NCBI RefSeq assembly: GCF_918797505.1
Contig: NC_092795.1
Location: forward strand, 34,831,131-34,895,130
DNA from: Bemisia tabaci
Taxonomy: Eukaryota > Arthropoda > Insecta > Hemiptera > Aleyrodidae
Reading direction: 5' to 3'
DNA length: 64,000 bases
Shown here in pieces: positions 23,461 through 33,655 of this stretch (the first letter of the stretch is position 1; every line of letters begins with the position of its first letter). Under the pieces are notes generated by a model. That model had not been told where the DNA came from and did no database searches. It saw nothing but the letters and a program-made list of their open reading frames with translations. Position numbers and translations under genes: made by a program.

Positions 23461-23722
23461 TTAATTTCCTTCCTTGGGGTGACGACTGGAAGGAGCTCCA
23501 GGATTCTCAAAAGGCCCAATATTTTTGATATGTTTAAAACGCAAGTCTGGATTGAGGTAATACTTCTTCCCCCACTTATCTCTGAGAAAGAAGTCTTCAG
23601 CGGTCGTGTTGGTTGCAGGCGTGATGACGTCATGCAGGGGGCAATCACTACTAATCGGAAGGTACCCAATCATCTTCCAACTGCCGAAAGTCCTGCCGTA
23701 CGTGAAATAGTCGCAGTAGTGT
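23461..23722 (-). CDS. candidate terminal coding exon of an unrecognised protein
   Basis: On the minus strand a good acceptor (TTTTCTTTTCTGTTTGTCAG, AG at 23724-23723) is followed by 86 open codons and a TAA at 23461-23463. The peptide begins HYCDYFTYGRTFGSWK, includes SSDCPLHD and an NTT glycosylation-type site, and ends PSSRHPKEGN. Aromatic, Cys and Pro usage look protein-like, and the exon starts in phase 2 (one base, then CAC). The preceding candidate exon at 28165-28415 ends with two spare bases, so they join in frame. I do not recognise the family. Conceptual only; transcript evidence would decide. Confidence 0.4.
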
Positions 23723-23885
23723 CTGACAAACAGAAAAGAAAACGATAATTTGCTTAATGATTTTACTATCTCCTCTTATCTTGGACTTACTCTTGAATCT
23801 AAATTAAGATATAACCAACATAGTCTTAATGAAAGAAAACAAATTGAAATCAAAGTACGCAAAATGTTATGACTATTCGGACGTC

Positions 23886-24365
23886 ATCCCTAGTAGCAGA
23901 ACAAATTTTTGTGTTCCTAAAAAAAGTACAAAAAAAACATATCTGTTATCTAAATGGTAGTTTTATATAAGAAACGTGTAATGCTTTTATATAAAAAAAA
24001 AATCAAAGTTCAGACTTGACCGTGAAATATGAAAAATGATAAAAGCTAGATAAGGTAATTTTTTTTATAGACAAGTTTTTTTTATTTTTTTATATAACGC
24101 ATGCATACGAAAGTATTAAAAGTGAACATTTTTATGTAACTATTATATAAAAAATTCATCATTTTCATGAGCTTTTCGCGAATTAGAAGATTTTTTAGTA
24201 TGTTTGCGAAAAGCTCACAAAAATTACCTATGACTCTTTTTTTAATATAATGGTTACAAAAAATGTTCACTTTTAGCACTTTCGTATGCATGCGTTATAT
24301 TAAAAAAATGAACTTTCCTACATAATCTTTATCTTTTTTCCTTCTATGGTTCTGCTACTGGGGAT
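23886..24365. mobile_element. 480-bp foldback element with AGTAGCAGAAC ends
   Basis: The left end ATCCCTAGTAGCAGAACA and right end GGTTCTGCTACTGGGGAT are inverted. An inner pair of arms of about 60 bp around ACGCATGCATACGAAAGT and AAGTGAACATTTTT also pairs. The interior is very AT-rich and non-coding. Confidence 0.75.
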
Positions 24366-24589
24366 TCCAAATCAAGACTGCAAAACAAAATTCCCCTTAA
24401 AAAAAAAGCAATCATAAGACCAGTATGGTCTTATGATTGTCCAAATGTGGGCCTGTACAGCCTTGAAAAGTCAAATCGAACCAAATCGAAATTCTTCAAA
24501 ATTTAACACTAGGGCAAATTTAAAATGCTCCTTGTTATCTCAGTGATGAAGCTATCCATTAGGAGCCGGGAACTGAGAAAATCGAAGTC

Positions 24590-25000
24590 TAAATAAGTAG
24601 ACTATACGATAAATACGAAGAGCGTCTGTCCGCCTACCAGTGGCGTGGCGTGAATTGCGATATATCGATTGTTGTGCCATTTAAACCCATGAAAAAAGAT
24701 CGATTATCAGGGTGTTCGCAGCGAACACCTTAGTAATCGATTATTTACCATAGCTTCAAATGGCGAGATATCGATAATCGATTATTCACGCCACGTCACT
24801 GCCGCCTACCCCAATCCGGAGGCCTTCGTGCTCCTGGATGGGACGGGGGATCTGCGCCTAAACGGCGGAGATCACCGGCCAGTCGGCGCAGTCAGACCGA
24901 CAAGTTGCAACGTCTGAGCAGAGAGTATAGTGCGTCTGAGCGACGGCGAGGAAAATTAAAGTACGTAAGTTAGGCAAGACACTCTATTCACACCTGGATA
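24590..25000 (+). mobile_element. jockey LINE relic, split by a MITE
   Basis: The two parts (to 24629 and from 24810) read together as YDKYEERLSAYPNPEA then FVLLDGTGDLRL, clearly homologous to the C-terminus of the copy at 21717-22445 (YESRLHRHPNPEALALLEWD). The relic is old, with poor similarity beyond this block. It predates the hAT MITE inserted at 24638. Confidence 0.6.
24638..24801. mobile_element. hAT-type palindromic MITE, copy 2
   Basis: Ends CAGTGGCG and CGTCACTG, centre GTGTTCGCAGCGAACAC. The 8-bp duplication CCGCCTAC is perfect (24630-24637 and 24802-24809). Inserted in a LINE relic, so its empty site can be read. Confidence 0.92.
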
Positions 25001-25047
25001 TCTCCGAACAACCTTCGGTTTAGGTCGATTTAACCCAAAACTGTGTT

Positions 25048-25222
25048 AGGTTCCTCCTGGGAGGAGACAAAGGGGACGCCCAGTGAAACGGTGACGACAG
25101 GGGGTTTTAGAGGAAATAAGGGTTTGCCAACTCCCTGAAGGGCTTTGGGAGGATAGGGGACTTTGGCGGCTAGGAGTCGCAGAGCGCCAGAGAGCGCTAT
25201 AAAAGCGGCTTTATACATACAT
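25048..25222 (+). mobile_element. 5'-truncated LINE tail, 8-bp TSD
   Basis: Matches the end of the copy at 5167-5413 (GGTTCCTCCTGGGAGGAGAC through GAGTCGCAGAGCG) and ends in TACATACATAC. ACTGTGTT flanks it at 25040-25047 and 25223-25230. The reading frame is broken by a stop after the PPGRRQRGRP block. Confidence 0.8.
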
Positions 25223-25276
25223 ACTGTGTTGCGCAACCAGTTTCTTCGCGGGTTAATCTGACGCACAAAAAAGAGG

Positions 25277-25430
25277 CAGTCTGTAAATTACGTGACGCTC
25301 TATGGGGGAGAGAAGATTGAAGAGAGCGTTACTGCGTTACGCCATTTTTTTACGTGTCAGGATAGAGACCTACGTCACAGAAGCGCCACAAGAGGGAGGG
25401 GAGGTGGGGTCAAAAATTCCGACAAATTCG
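25277..25430. repeat. dispersed repeat, copy 1
   Basis: The segment TTACGCCATTTTTTTACGTG..ACCTACGTCACA..GGGGTCAAAAATTCCG has a diverged counterpart at 45243-45350 in the same orientation. Its class is unknown. Confidence 0.4.
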
Positions 25431-26477
25431 GTAATTTAGGGACGGCTGTTAATGCAAAGTGACGCAGAGTGACACAGAGCACGGAAATGTTTAGCTATAC
25501 GTTTTGTGCCAATTTTTACAGCGTTTGCGGCAGATACAATTCATAGAGCAGATTCAGGGAAAATTATTCATAGGGAAACTGTCGGATAAGTCACTTACGA
25601 CGGCTGATAACGGCTGGGGTCAGGTCGCCCCTCAATTTTTTTCTTGTTTTTTGTGTTTTTTTGCGGCTGAAAATGTGCTGGTAACAGCGCGAAACGTCCT
25701 GCCTTTTAGTGTTTTTAATGTTTCACCCTCGTTTACCCTTGTTGTCATGGGAACGGAGTTCCCCATGATATTACAATCGTTCCGTTGCTATCGCTATGGG
25801 ATTCCCTATGCCTCTGCGACCTTGAGCGTTTCGCCCAGTCTCCGATTTTTGGTTGATTTTCCGATGTATCAAAAACCGTTGTATTTTTTAGCCAATCATG
25901 TCTCTACGTCAAGTTGTGTTGATTTCTAAAATTCGCTTTCAGCGAGTTTTTTTCCACCTTGAGATGTCGTGTCTGACTGGTAAATCTGCGCAGAACCACG
26001 AAGTTCCGATTTTGGGCAAATTCTTTTTTTTGGGAGGTTCTGATTGGTAATTTTTCGCCATCAGTTTTCTGTTCGTTGGTGCAAAAGATCGCCTACCTCG
26101 TTGCTCTTGAGAAGCCGCCATTATCCCACCTCAAATTTTAAACATAGATGTAAAGAAATAATAACCATCATAAAAGGTGGAAAATTGCTCTGGAGGACCC
26201 GTTACGGATATATGAGCCAAAATCAGAACTCGATTGATGGATTTAATCCATGAATACAGAAATATTGCCTCAGTTTACTGCCGCGATAGCAAATGCATGC
26301 TGAGATGAACCTTGTGACACATGAAAGCATAGGCAAACAATGTCTTACAGAGAAATGCGCTTCATCCGTTGTCCCATATCACCGCACCGCCGAAACCTCA
26401 AGGTCTTCTTTTGCGAAGCCCCGCTCAGCGTCCGAGATCACTTAACTGTTCTTTTTTCTTCCATGAACCACGTGATC

Positions 26478-26570
26478 GGAGATAGCTCAGTTAACAACGG
26501 CACCATACTATCGTTTTGATGACGTCCCTTTTTGTGCGAGCGGGGGTTCGAATCTCGTAGGAGACACTTA
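26478..26570 (+). repeat. possible tRNA-derived SINE fragment
   Basis: A good A-box-like sequence (TAGCTCAGTTA at 26482-26492) and a good B-box (GGTTCGAATCTC at about 26545-26556) occur in tRNA order. The spacing is slightly long and the T-arm stem pairs poorly, so it is not a functional tRNA. No other copy was noticed in the window. Confidence 0.35.
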
Positions 26571-26697
26571 ATCTTTACTGGTTGTATTGAATGTTTTAGA
26601 CCAATCATCAAGCAATAATCAATACTTGGCAACTTAGGAAGCACATAGGTCCCTTATGATGCGTATTCGGGCATATGTGTAGAGTAAAAATATCATA

Positions 26698-27705
26698 CGT
26701 AGGGTGTCCCAAAAGTACCGGGACTGGTTCTGTAATCCTGGTTCTGTTCTGGTTCTGGTTCTGGTTCAAAAGTAAGATAGATACAGACATGATTTTGGTC
26801 TCATTTTAAAGATCAACTCAATACCTATCGATTAAAACCAAGATCAGCTCAATCGAATAAAAATTGACCGAGTTATGACAAGTTGAAATTAGTGAGGAAA
26901 GTTTACCCCTACGGTTTTTAGGAAGATTTTTCGCTTACCAGGATTCAAAAAGTTAATATTCGTATCCACTTTCCTCCGAATCTTCCATAACTCCCTTTTG
27001 CTTTCCAAAGTACCGTCCATCAAACCGGATGCACTTTTTCATGCGCTCTTGCCACTTATCCAACATTGTTTTCCTGAATTCTTCCTCTGGGATGGAATTG
27101 AAGAAGTTTTGAATTGCATTCTGGATTTCGGTCTTCGATAAGAATCTTCGTCCGCGAAGCTCCTTTTTAAGCGTAGGAAACATCCAAAAATCACATGGAG
27201 CCAAGTCAGGGCTATAAGGGGGATGAGGGATTGTTTCAACTCCATTTTTACTCATAAATTCACGTGTTAAGCTCGATGTGTGAGGCCGCACATTGTCTTG
27301 ATGGAGTGTCCACGAAGCTTTCAAGTCCGACCGTTTCCGGGAAATGTGCATTCTCAACTCCTTTAGTACCTACTTTGCAATAATACGCACTGTCAACTGT
27401 TGTGTTTGATGGTACAAAATGTTGATAAATGACACCTCGAAAATAAAAAAACACAATAAGCATCACTTTATCGGCCGACTTTTCGATTTACGGCGATGAA
27501 GATTCTTCCTTAAAAACCGTAGGCGTAAACTTTCCTCGCTGATTTCAAATTGCCATAACTCGGTCAATTTTTATCCGATTGAGCTGATCTTGGTTTTAAT
27601 CGATAGGTATTGAGTTGATCTTTAAAATGAAATCAAGATCATGTCTGTATCTATCTTACTTTTGAAGTTACAGAACAAGTCCCGGTGCTTTTGGGACACC
27701 TTATG
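26698..27705 (-). mobile_element. mariner element with 200-bp inverted repeats
   Basis: The ends are CGTAGGGTGTCCCAAAAG and, inverted, CATAAGGTGTCCCAAAAG, flanked by TA on both sides. The inverted repeats run about 233 bp at the left (including a GGTTCT microsatellite at 26738-26767 absent on the right) and 202 bp at the right (27504-27705). Between them lies a decayed minus-strand transposase. Total 1008 bp, short for a mariner because the N-terminal part of the gene is missing. Confidence 0.93.
26953..27500 (-). pseudogene. mariner transposase, deleted and frameshifted
   Basis: The C-terminal part contains HQDNVRPH and YSPDLAPCDFW. Counting from the Asp of HQD to the Asp of PCD gives 34 intervening residues, the DD34D spacing of mariner. 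In the upstream frame (MLIVFFYFRGVIYQHF) the place of the first catalytic Asp is Tyr. A short insertion near 27366-27372 (a GGTA duplication) shifts the frame between VDSAYYCKV and the downstream LRMHISRKR block. The DNA-binding N-terminus is absent. The protein is non-functional. Confidence 0.9.
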
Positions 27706-28164
27706 TAGACTTTACGCCGAAAAAGCGAACCTGAAACTTAAATGCGTTAACTTCCGAAAACCATAAATAATCCAACGAAAATAAATAATTGGTACATAAC
27801 AGCTTTCTTGTATGCAAAGAAAAAATTAAAAATGTTAAAAAAGAGATGTCAACACAAAATTACATAGCCCCTACAATATTCAGAAGATACTACAAACGAA
27901 CTGTACCTTAACATTTTCATATCCCAGAAGCTAACGTTCCCATGACGAATATTGCTATCGCTAGCGATTGCAAAATCCAACTTGTTTTAATTCTCTCCTT
28001 CTTTAGTCACTTACAACTAGAGAACTAAGTTGCACAATATTACCAGCATTGGAAGTCTCATACGCCCTTTTACCGAATAATGACTCAATTTGGGACATGA
28101 AAACTGGTACTCAGGCATCTGACAATTTTCTTTAAGAATACGTAGAGTGACATTGTAGAGTTAC

Positions 28165-28415
28165 CTGCAGTTGCATGTATGTCTATGGTACGGTAGGTTG
28201 GTGAGGCCGAGGACTCTCCAGGCAAGTGTGATGCCCACCTCGCCGAGAGGTTCAACGGTGATTCTACGTGTTGGAGGCTGTTTTTGTTGAAGGCACTGTT
28301 TACCATAACATCGCCTCCGCCTCTGCCTCCTTTCTCGGATGTGCCTTTCCCGTGGGGTCACCACCTTTCCTTTCCCCAACCACAAAGGCAACGGCAAATC
28401 CGACCATTCAATTAG
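28165..28415 (-). CDS. candidate internal coding exon, unrecognised
   Basis: On the minus strand an acceptor-like GTTTTTATGGCCCAG (AG at 28417-28416) precedes 83 open codons ending at a consensus donor CAG|GTAACT (GT at 28164-28163). The peptide has an Arg-rich stretch (RERHIRERRQRRRR), then CYGKQC, and ends with HTCNC plus two bases of a split codon. Those two bases (AG) join the A that starts the exon at 23722 to give Arg. The frame is open further upstream, so the exon start is uncertain. An alternative frame is also open here but is not phase-compatible. The function is unknown. Confidence 0.3.
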
Positions 28416-29675
28416 CTGGGCCATAAAAACAACCAATCGTCGGACTACTTTCAGTGCGCAATAGTTACTCAAGGGATGTTTTAGGGATTTTTACTCAAAT
28501 TTTGCTTGATATTTGGGTTAGTATCGCTCATCAGATGCTGCCCCAAGGTTAATAATTCATTCATTGTTTATCCTTGTTTCAGGTATTTAGGAGAGGAAAG
28601 TTTATTCCTAGCAACGCCTATCCTCTTTGATTAGAGAAAAGTGAATGAAGAGATAACTAAGTAAAAGTGAAAAATTTCGAGGTCTCTTACTCTTCAACTG
28701 TTCAAATGAATAACATGTCTCACATGAAGAAAGTCTTATTTTGACCAAAAAAATAACTGTCGCATATCGCGGCGTATTGACATTCAATGTCGGAAACTTG
28801 CATTTGCACTGACAAACACACTGTAAAAAATACACTGCACCTGGGCTGACATGTTTAACTTATTAGGCTATATTGCTGATAATTATGGTAATTATGAAAG
28901 TGTAAGATTGCTTCGGTGAAAATTTTTGGATTTCACCCGGCTAATGATATTAATTTGCGCCCTAAGTCTGCGGAAGAATAAATCGATCACTCCCAACTTA
29001 TGTTTTTAGATATACCAGATGTAGAGTATTTTATTGGAGACTAAAAAAATAAATATTCGGCTTGAATTCAAAATAATTTATGTCTCTGGAGTTGAATTTC
29101 TAGGAGCGTCGTTACATTTAAACAAAATCTTACACTCATGACTGCGTTAAAAATATGTCTGCGCGTAAAAGACTCAAAGCGTTGGCTTCAAGTAAATTTT
29201 ACTGAAAAACGTACGGGTTTTTGCTTCACGATTATTCATAAGTCATTCATAGAGTTACAGGTTTAACGATTTTGGAGTCACTGACTGGAGGCTGGAACTT
29301 TTTTGGTCATCGACCTTGTACTTATCCGGAGATTTTACCATTTCAAAAATAACAGGCGAAGGGGCATGGATAAGGGTCGAGTCTAATGTTAGCGGAGAAT
29401 GTTACAAAGATATTGATATCATGTTGAATTTTTGATTGGAGCGCAGCTTCGATGGTTTAAATTGACTGGGAGTTTTGAGCTAATTGGATTATTCTTGCGC
29501 AAAAAAAAGGCGTTACCGTACATTCTAGCTCATAAATATCGAGTTCCGAACACAGTAAATTGAAACAATGAGTATTGCTTTTCATCAAAATAGCATTCTT
29601 CAAGCCCCACGTTTCAGATCATCACCACTCATAGTTTGATCATTCTAGGCCACTTTCATGCCAACGATTCTTTAA

Positions 29676-29928
29676 ATCAATGGTGTAAGTCCGCAATCAC
29701 ATATCTCGTTTGCGGTGTCTAAAAATCTCCGCATCTATGTTATTTTTTTAAGGGAGAACAAATGGACATCATTCCTTGAAGTTTATGCAGAATGTTCTTC
29801 CCACAGAGAAGAAAAATCACGGCAGTTTTAAAGAATTGCCGTTGAGTAGTTTTCCTTTTAAAAAATAAAGTACTGCGACGTCGCAAACCAGGTTATGTAT
29901 GTGATCGCCGACTTACACCGTCGAAATA
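29676..29928. mobile_element. MITE of the ATCGACGGTG family, copy 2
   Basis: Inverted copy of 3556-3817. It shares the interior blocks AGGGAGAACAAATGGACATC and CAGTTTTAAAGAATTGCCGTTG. Confidence 0.65.
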
Positions 29929-30239
29929 CCTCTCCGCCTAGTGGTGCTTATATTTTTTCTGAATTTTGAGTTTTTCACCACTTTTGCTACTCTTCTCGTA
30001 AATAATCACGAATTCATGGTGACACTACTGAAACACATGCTCCATTTGCACGAATATGTGTTTCTTATGTGGGTCGTGTTTGTTCTATTAGATACAGTAA
30101 TTTTGTTGTATTATTTAACCAATGGGGGACGCGAGGCAAAAAATTAATATAGATATACGTTAATATGTAATATAAACTAGTGAACAAATCAAAAGAAATC
30201 TTTCGGTATCTCCAGAGACTTTATTTTTGTGAGACTGAC

Positions 30240-30460
30240 CTCAAAATGGATGTTCCCAGAAAATCGTGACTTGCCGATATCCATGACGAATTCTTCAGTG
30301 ACGGCGAAGAGGGAATGGTAGGCATTAACAAGGCGGTCATTTGTAAAGATGGAGATTGGTGTGAGAATCGTATCAGCCGGCTTAAACGTCAGACTTGTCA
30401 GAGGAAAATTCTTTGCACAGCAAGACATAAACCAGAACAACCATAACACGAATCTCAGCA
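30240..30460 (-). CDS. candidate exon with signal-peptide-like start, unrecognised
   Basis: On the minus strand TATTTTTCAG (AG at 30462-30461) is followed by a frame whose first residues are strongly hydrophobic (LRFVLWLFWFMSCCA) and then KNFPLTSLTFKPADTILTP. If the upstream exon ended in A, the first codon would be ATG. The open frame ends at a donor-like GAG|GTCAGT (GT at 30239-30238) in phase 0, matching the phase of the exon at 28415. The wider open frame covers 30189-30587 (132 codons). Codon composition looks protein-like. I recognise no domain. A secreted or membrane protein is an inference from the hydrophobic start. Confidence 0.35.
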
Positions 30461-30678
30461 CTGAAAAATATTCACGGAAAAGCCAAAAATGAGGTTTCGT
30501 TGATCTAAACAACAAGAAATATTGATATCCATTCATAACCATAACTAAATCCCTTTTATTTGAATCCATTTCTTGTCTAGATAGCACATTTTAATTCATT
30601 AATCATTTTTAGAGATTGCGGGAGGGGGGGGGGGGTTGCAGGTCACTTGAATCCTAGGCCCTCCATCTTGACGAATAT

Positions 30679-30830
30679 CGATGGTGAAACTACCATACTA
30701 CGTATCTCGATTTTTGTCGGTTTTGAGTTAGCTGCATAAATGAGTTGGAGGAGATGTCCTTTATCTGCCACCAAAATATTTTTGTCGAAAAACTCAGGAA
30801 GTTATCCGAACCGTAGTGTTCAAATATCAC
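30679..30830 (+). repeat. ATCGATGGTGAAAC repeat, diverged subfamily copy 1
   Basis: Begins ATCGATGGTGAAACTACCAT. The interior CGGTTTTGAGT(T/C)AGCTGCA and AAAATATTTTT match the inverted copy at 63230-63386. Confidence 0.5.
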
Positions 30831-31499
30831 ATATCTCAGCAAGTGGCTTGGCGTGACTATATCCGGTAGGCGTCGTAGGAGTGTTTACTTAGGGGGGGGG
30901 GGTCTGAAAGGTTCACTTTCCTCCTATAGGAGGGGTTCGGGGGCCCTCCCTCGGAAACGTTTTACAAAGAAGCCGCATGAACACGATTTGTAACCTTTCC
31001 TAGGAATATTGTGCCGGTAAATTGTCATTGAAATTTTGTTTCTTTTACCTGATCGTTCTCTCTTGTAATTTATTTTGTTATCCCGTTGAACTATGATTTA
31101 ATTTGACCCTGGCCGGGCGAGGACTGTACGATTTAATTTGGCGAAAATCAGCAACTTGAAACCCTTGCAAATAATCCAGAAATTATTTCTCAAAGGTGAA
31201 AATTGTGACAAAATAAGCAGTCGACAATACAACGTTTGAGAAAAATTGGTGAAAAACTTTGAACACAATGATTTTTTTATGATGTTTATAGCTGCAAAAT
31301 TCGCTAGAAAATCGGCAAGGAATCAGCGAAAATCAGAAAATTTTGAGGTATTTCATGTGCAAACGCACAGTAATATAAAAAAGTACCGGTATCAAAACAA
31401 GAATTTACCGTACTCAATAAGTCATAGGGTGGGCCACACTACTCATTTTAAACATTGCTGAGAACGCATCTACCGGAGAATTGGCCGAAATAACGCAAA

Positions 31500-31975
31500 C
31501 AGATCACGGACGGCTCCTGAGCCGTCATTTCCAGAGCTGGCCCAGCGCTGCGATGACGGGCTGGTAGGAGCCGTCATTGTAAGTCAATGTTAAAATGAAT
31601 CGTATTTTTTGCAACACGCACCTGCAGAGAGAGGTGAGAGAGGGAGACTGGGAAACTGGGAGACACGGCCCGCAGGCGACAGGGGAACGGAGGGCAAATC
31701 GCGGCATAGAGAAATTCGCGGTTCGCAAACCCCCTGCGGACCACTGGTATATGAAAAGCAGCTGGACTGATGATCGGCTCTTCTCTCGTCTTTCCCCCCT
31801 TTTCTCTCATGCGTGTTCCCTCCGGCACGCGAGTCCGCTCTCGTCTTCGAACCCAATGCTCACTCTCCGCTCTTCGTCCGCGCGCCGTGCTCTCCTCTCT
31901 CGTGTACCCTTTGCCCCTTCATCATTGCACCCAGGTACTCTCTCCTCACCGTGCTCAGATCATCCAGGTTCGGCT
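31500..31975. other. GC-rich, pyrimidine-rich stretch beside the palindrome
   Basis: Includes the short palindrome GACGGCTCCTGAGCCGTC near 31509-31526 and, at 31770-31950, CT-rich sequence. Overlapping frames on both strands show that stops are simply rare. It could be a promoter or 5' UTR, but no core promoter motif stands out. Confidence 0.25.
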
Positions 31976-31979
31976 TATT

Positions 31980-32739
31980 GGAACGGACCGTTAGTGTCAA
32001 AACCGCTTTTCTGCGCGCGCGGAATATTTTTCGCGCGCTGAAAGAAGAAATTCCACGTTTTCGATGAAAATCTCTGAATTTCTTCCGGATTCCGCGCCGG
32101 TTTTTTCCGATATATTTCACGCCGTTTTGTGTCAAAAATATGTTGTCGGCGCGCCGCTTCAAATCTGTTCCGCGCGCGAATTTTCGATATATCGATTCCG
32201 TGCTCGCCGTTTGTGTCAAAACATTTTTTTTTTCCGGCGCGGCGCTCCAAATCTGTTCCGCGCGCAAGAATTCGCGATATATCGATTCCTGCTCGCCGAT
32301 CGGGTCAAAAACTGTTTTTTTTTGTTTTCCGGCGCTGCAACCAGAAAATAAATTCCGCGCGCACTTTTCGAATTATTTTCTGATGCAGCGCCGGAAAAAA
32401 CAGTTTTGACACGATCGGCGAGCAGGAATCGATATATCGCGAATTCTGCGCGCGGAACAGATTTGGAGCGCCGCGCCGGAAAAAATAGTTTTGACACAAA
32501 CGGCGAGCAGGAATCGATATATCGAAAATTCCGCGCGCGGAACAGATTTGAAGCGGCGCGCCGACAAAAATAGTTTTGACACAAACGGCGCTAATATATC
32601 GAAAACCGGCGCGGAATCCGGAAATTCCGAGATTTTCATCGAAAACGGGTTTTTTCTTTCCCCGCGCCGGAAAAATATTCCGCGCGCCAGAAAAAATTCC
32701 GCGCGCGCAAGAAAAGAGTTTTGACACTAACGGCGTTCC
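31980..32739. repeat. 760-bp CpG-rich palindrome built of mirrored tandem units
   Basis: The two arms of about 370 bp pair from GGAACG..CCGTTAGTGTCAAAAC to the inverse at 32739, with the centre near 32360. Within each arm a unit of about 90 bp recurs: GTCAAAA, then CGGCGCGCCG-like, AAATCTGTTCCGCGCGC, CGATATATCGATTC, then GCTCGCCG. The left arm starts units near 32130, 32213 and 32305; the right arm mirrors them. Both strands are open for long stretches because the sequence is GC-rich. No target duplication was recognised. Probably a foldback element or an inverted duplication of a satellite-like array. Confidence 0.85.
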
Positions 32740-32903
32740 ATAGTTCGGTAGCCGGTGCGGACCACGCGTCACAGGATTTTCTCTCTCCGCCGCGCCACAT
32801 GCCGCTGTCGGAAGCCAAGCGCCCGATACTTATATTTGCGATCTAGTATTCTGTATTGCTTCCCACATTCCTAGCCATAATTTATTAATTGTTTCAAAAT
32901 ATT

Positions 32904-32955
32904 TTAGGGTGTTCGGCGAACACTGCGAACCTATGGACGCCACGCCACTGATCTC
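32904..32955. repeat. relic of the hAT-type palindromic MITE
   Basis: Contains GGGTGTTCGGCGAACAC followed by ACCTATGGACGCCACGCCACTG, the core and right end of the family at 17266, 24638, 52552 and 61946, with the intervening arm deleted. Confidence 0.6.
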
Positions 32956-33146
32956 AGCGCTAATTCGCAATTCACATATCTCGCGTATCTCGCGCCGGCG
33001 GGAAGTTATTGCGTACACACGGCGCGCTCTACAGTACGAAGTACCGAGGCGGATAAAGAATGGTGGTCGTGTTTCGTACCCTCTTGACATCACACGACAT
33101 CGGGTACGTTTCGGGAACATCCTGAATGCATGGCAAAGCATGTCGG

Positions 33147-33380
33147 CGCAGAGTGGATCGAGTCAATAAGAGAGATCGGATATTAAATTTTTGACCAAAA
33201 CTGCAAATTTTGATGTTTATTTTCTCACATTTTAAATCTCAACGGGTGATTTTAGAAGAAAATTTTACGAGGAAACCAATGAAACCACTTATAGATCTTA
33301 AAATTTTGGTATAAACGGAGTTATAAGCGTTTAAAGTCCAAATTTTGTCTGACCTCTCCTACTATCTCGATCCACTGTGC
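33147..33380. mobile_element. GTGGATCGAGTCA-type foldback MITE, copy 2
   Basis: Left GAGTGGATCGAGTCAATAAG, right CTCGATCCACTGTGC. The interior closely follows 6361-6598 (TTGATGTTTATTTTCTCACA, AAACCAATGAAACCACTT). Confidence 0.75.
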
Positions 33381-33397
33381 CGCAGTGAAACTACCGG

Positions 33398-33655
33398 ACC
33401 CCGGTAGTATCTCCGGACCCTATCTCGGTTTGCAACGTCGCAGACGCCCTGTCATACTATATTTTTTAGATGAAAACCTCTCAACATCAATTCTTGAAAT
33501 CTTCTGTGATTTTTCTTCTTTGAGTGACGAAGAATCTGTGAATACTTCAAGGAATGATATATTGGCTGGTTTTCATTTGCAAAAATAAAATGGGAGCATT
33601 GATTTTTAAACACCGCAAACAAGATACGTGGTCTGGTAGTTTCACCGTCGACACG
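33398..33655. mobile_element. MITE of the ATCGACGGTG family, diverged copy
   Basis: The left part TATCTCGGTTTGCAACGTCG and CAGACGCCCTGTCATACTA match 3556-3817. The right end is GGTAGTTTCACCGTCGAC. The interior is diverged. Confidence 0.55.

Noticed and set aside
25504..25929. 141-codon plus-strand open frame followed by a CGCTTTCAGCG hairpin and T run, giving a bacterial look
   Set aside because: The frame has no ATG at its start, no motif I recognise and no neighbouring bacterial genes; the hairpin is short. Not enough to claim transfer or contamination.
28901..29140. Possible inverted ends AGTGTAAGATT/AATCTTACACT
   Set aside because: Only about 11 bp pair, with no arm extension and no duplication.
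31595..32772. Many open frames of 80-155 codons on both strands
   Set aside because: They mirror each other because of the palindrome and the high GC content; there is no independent coding signal.
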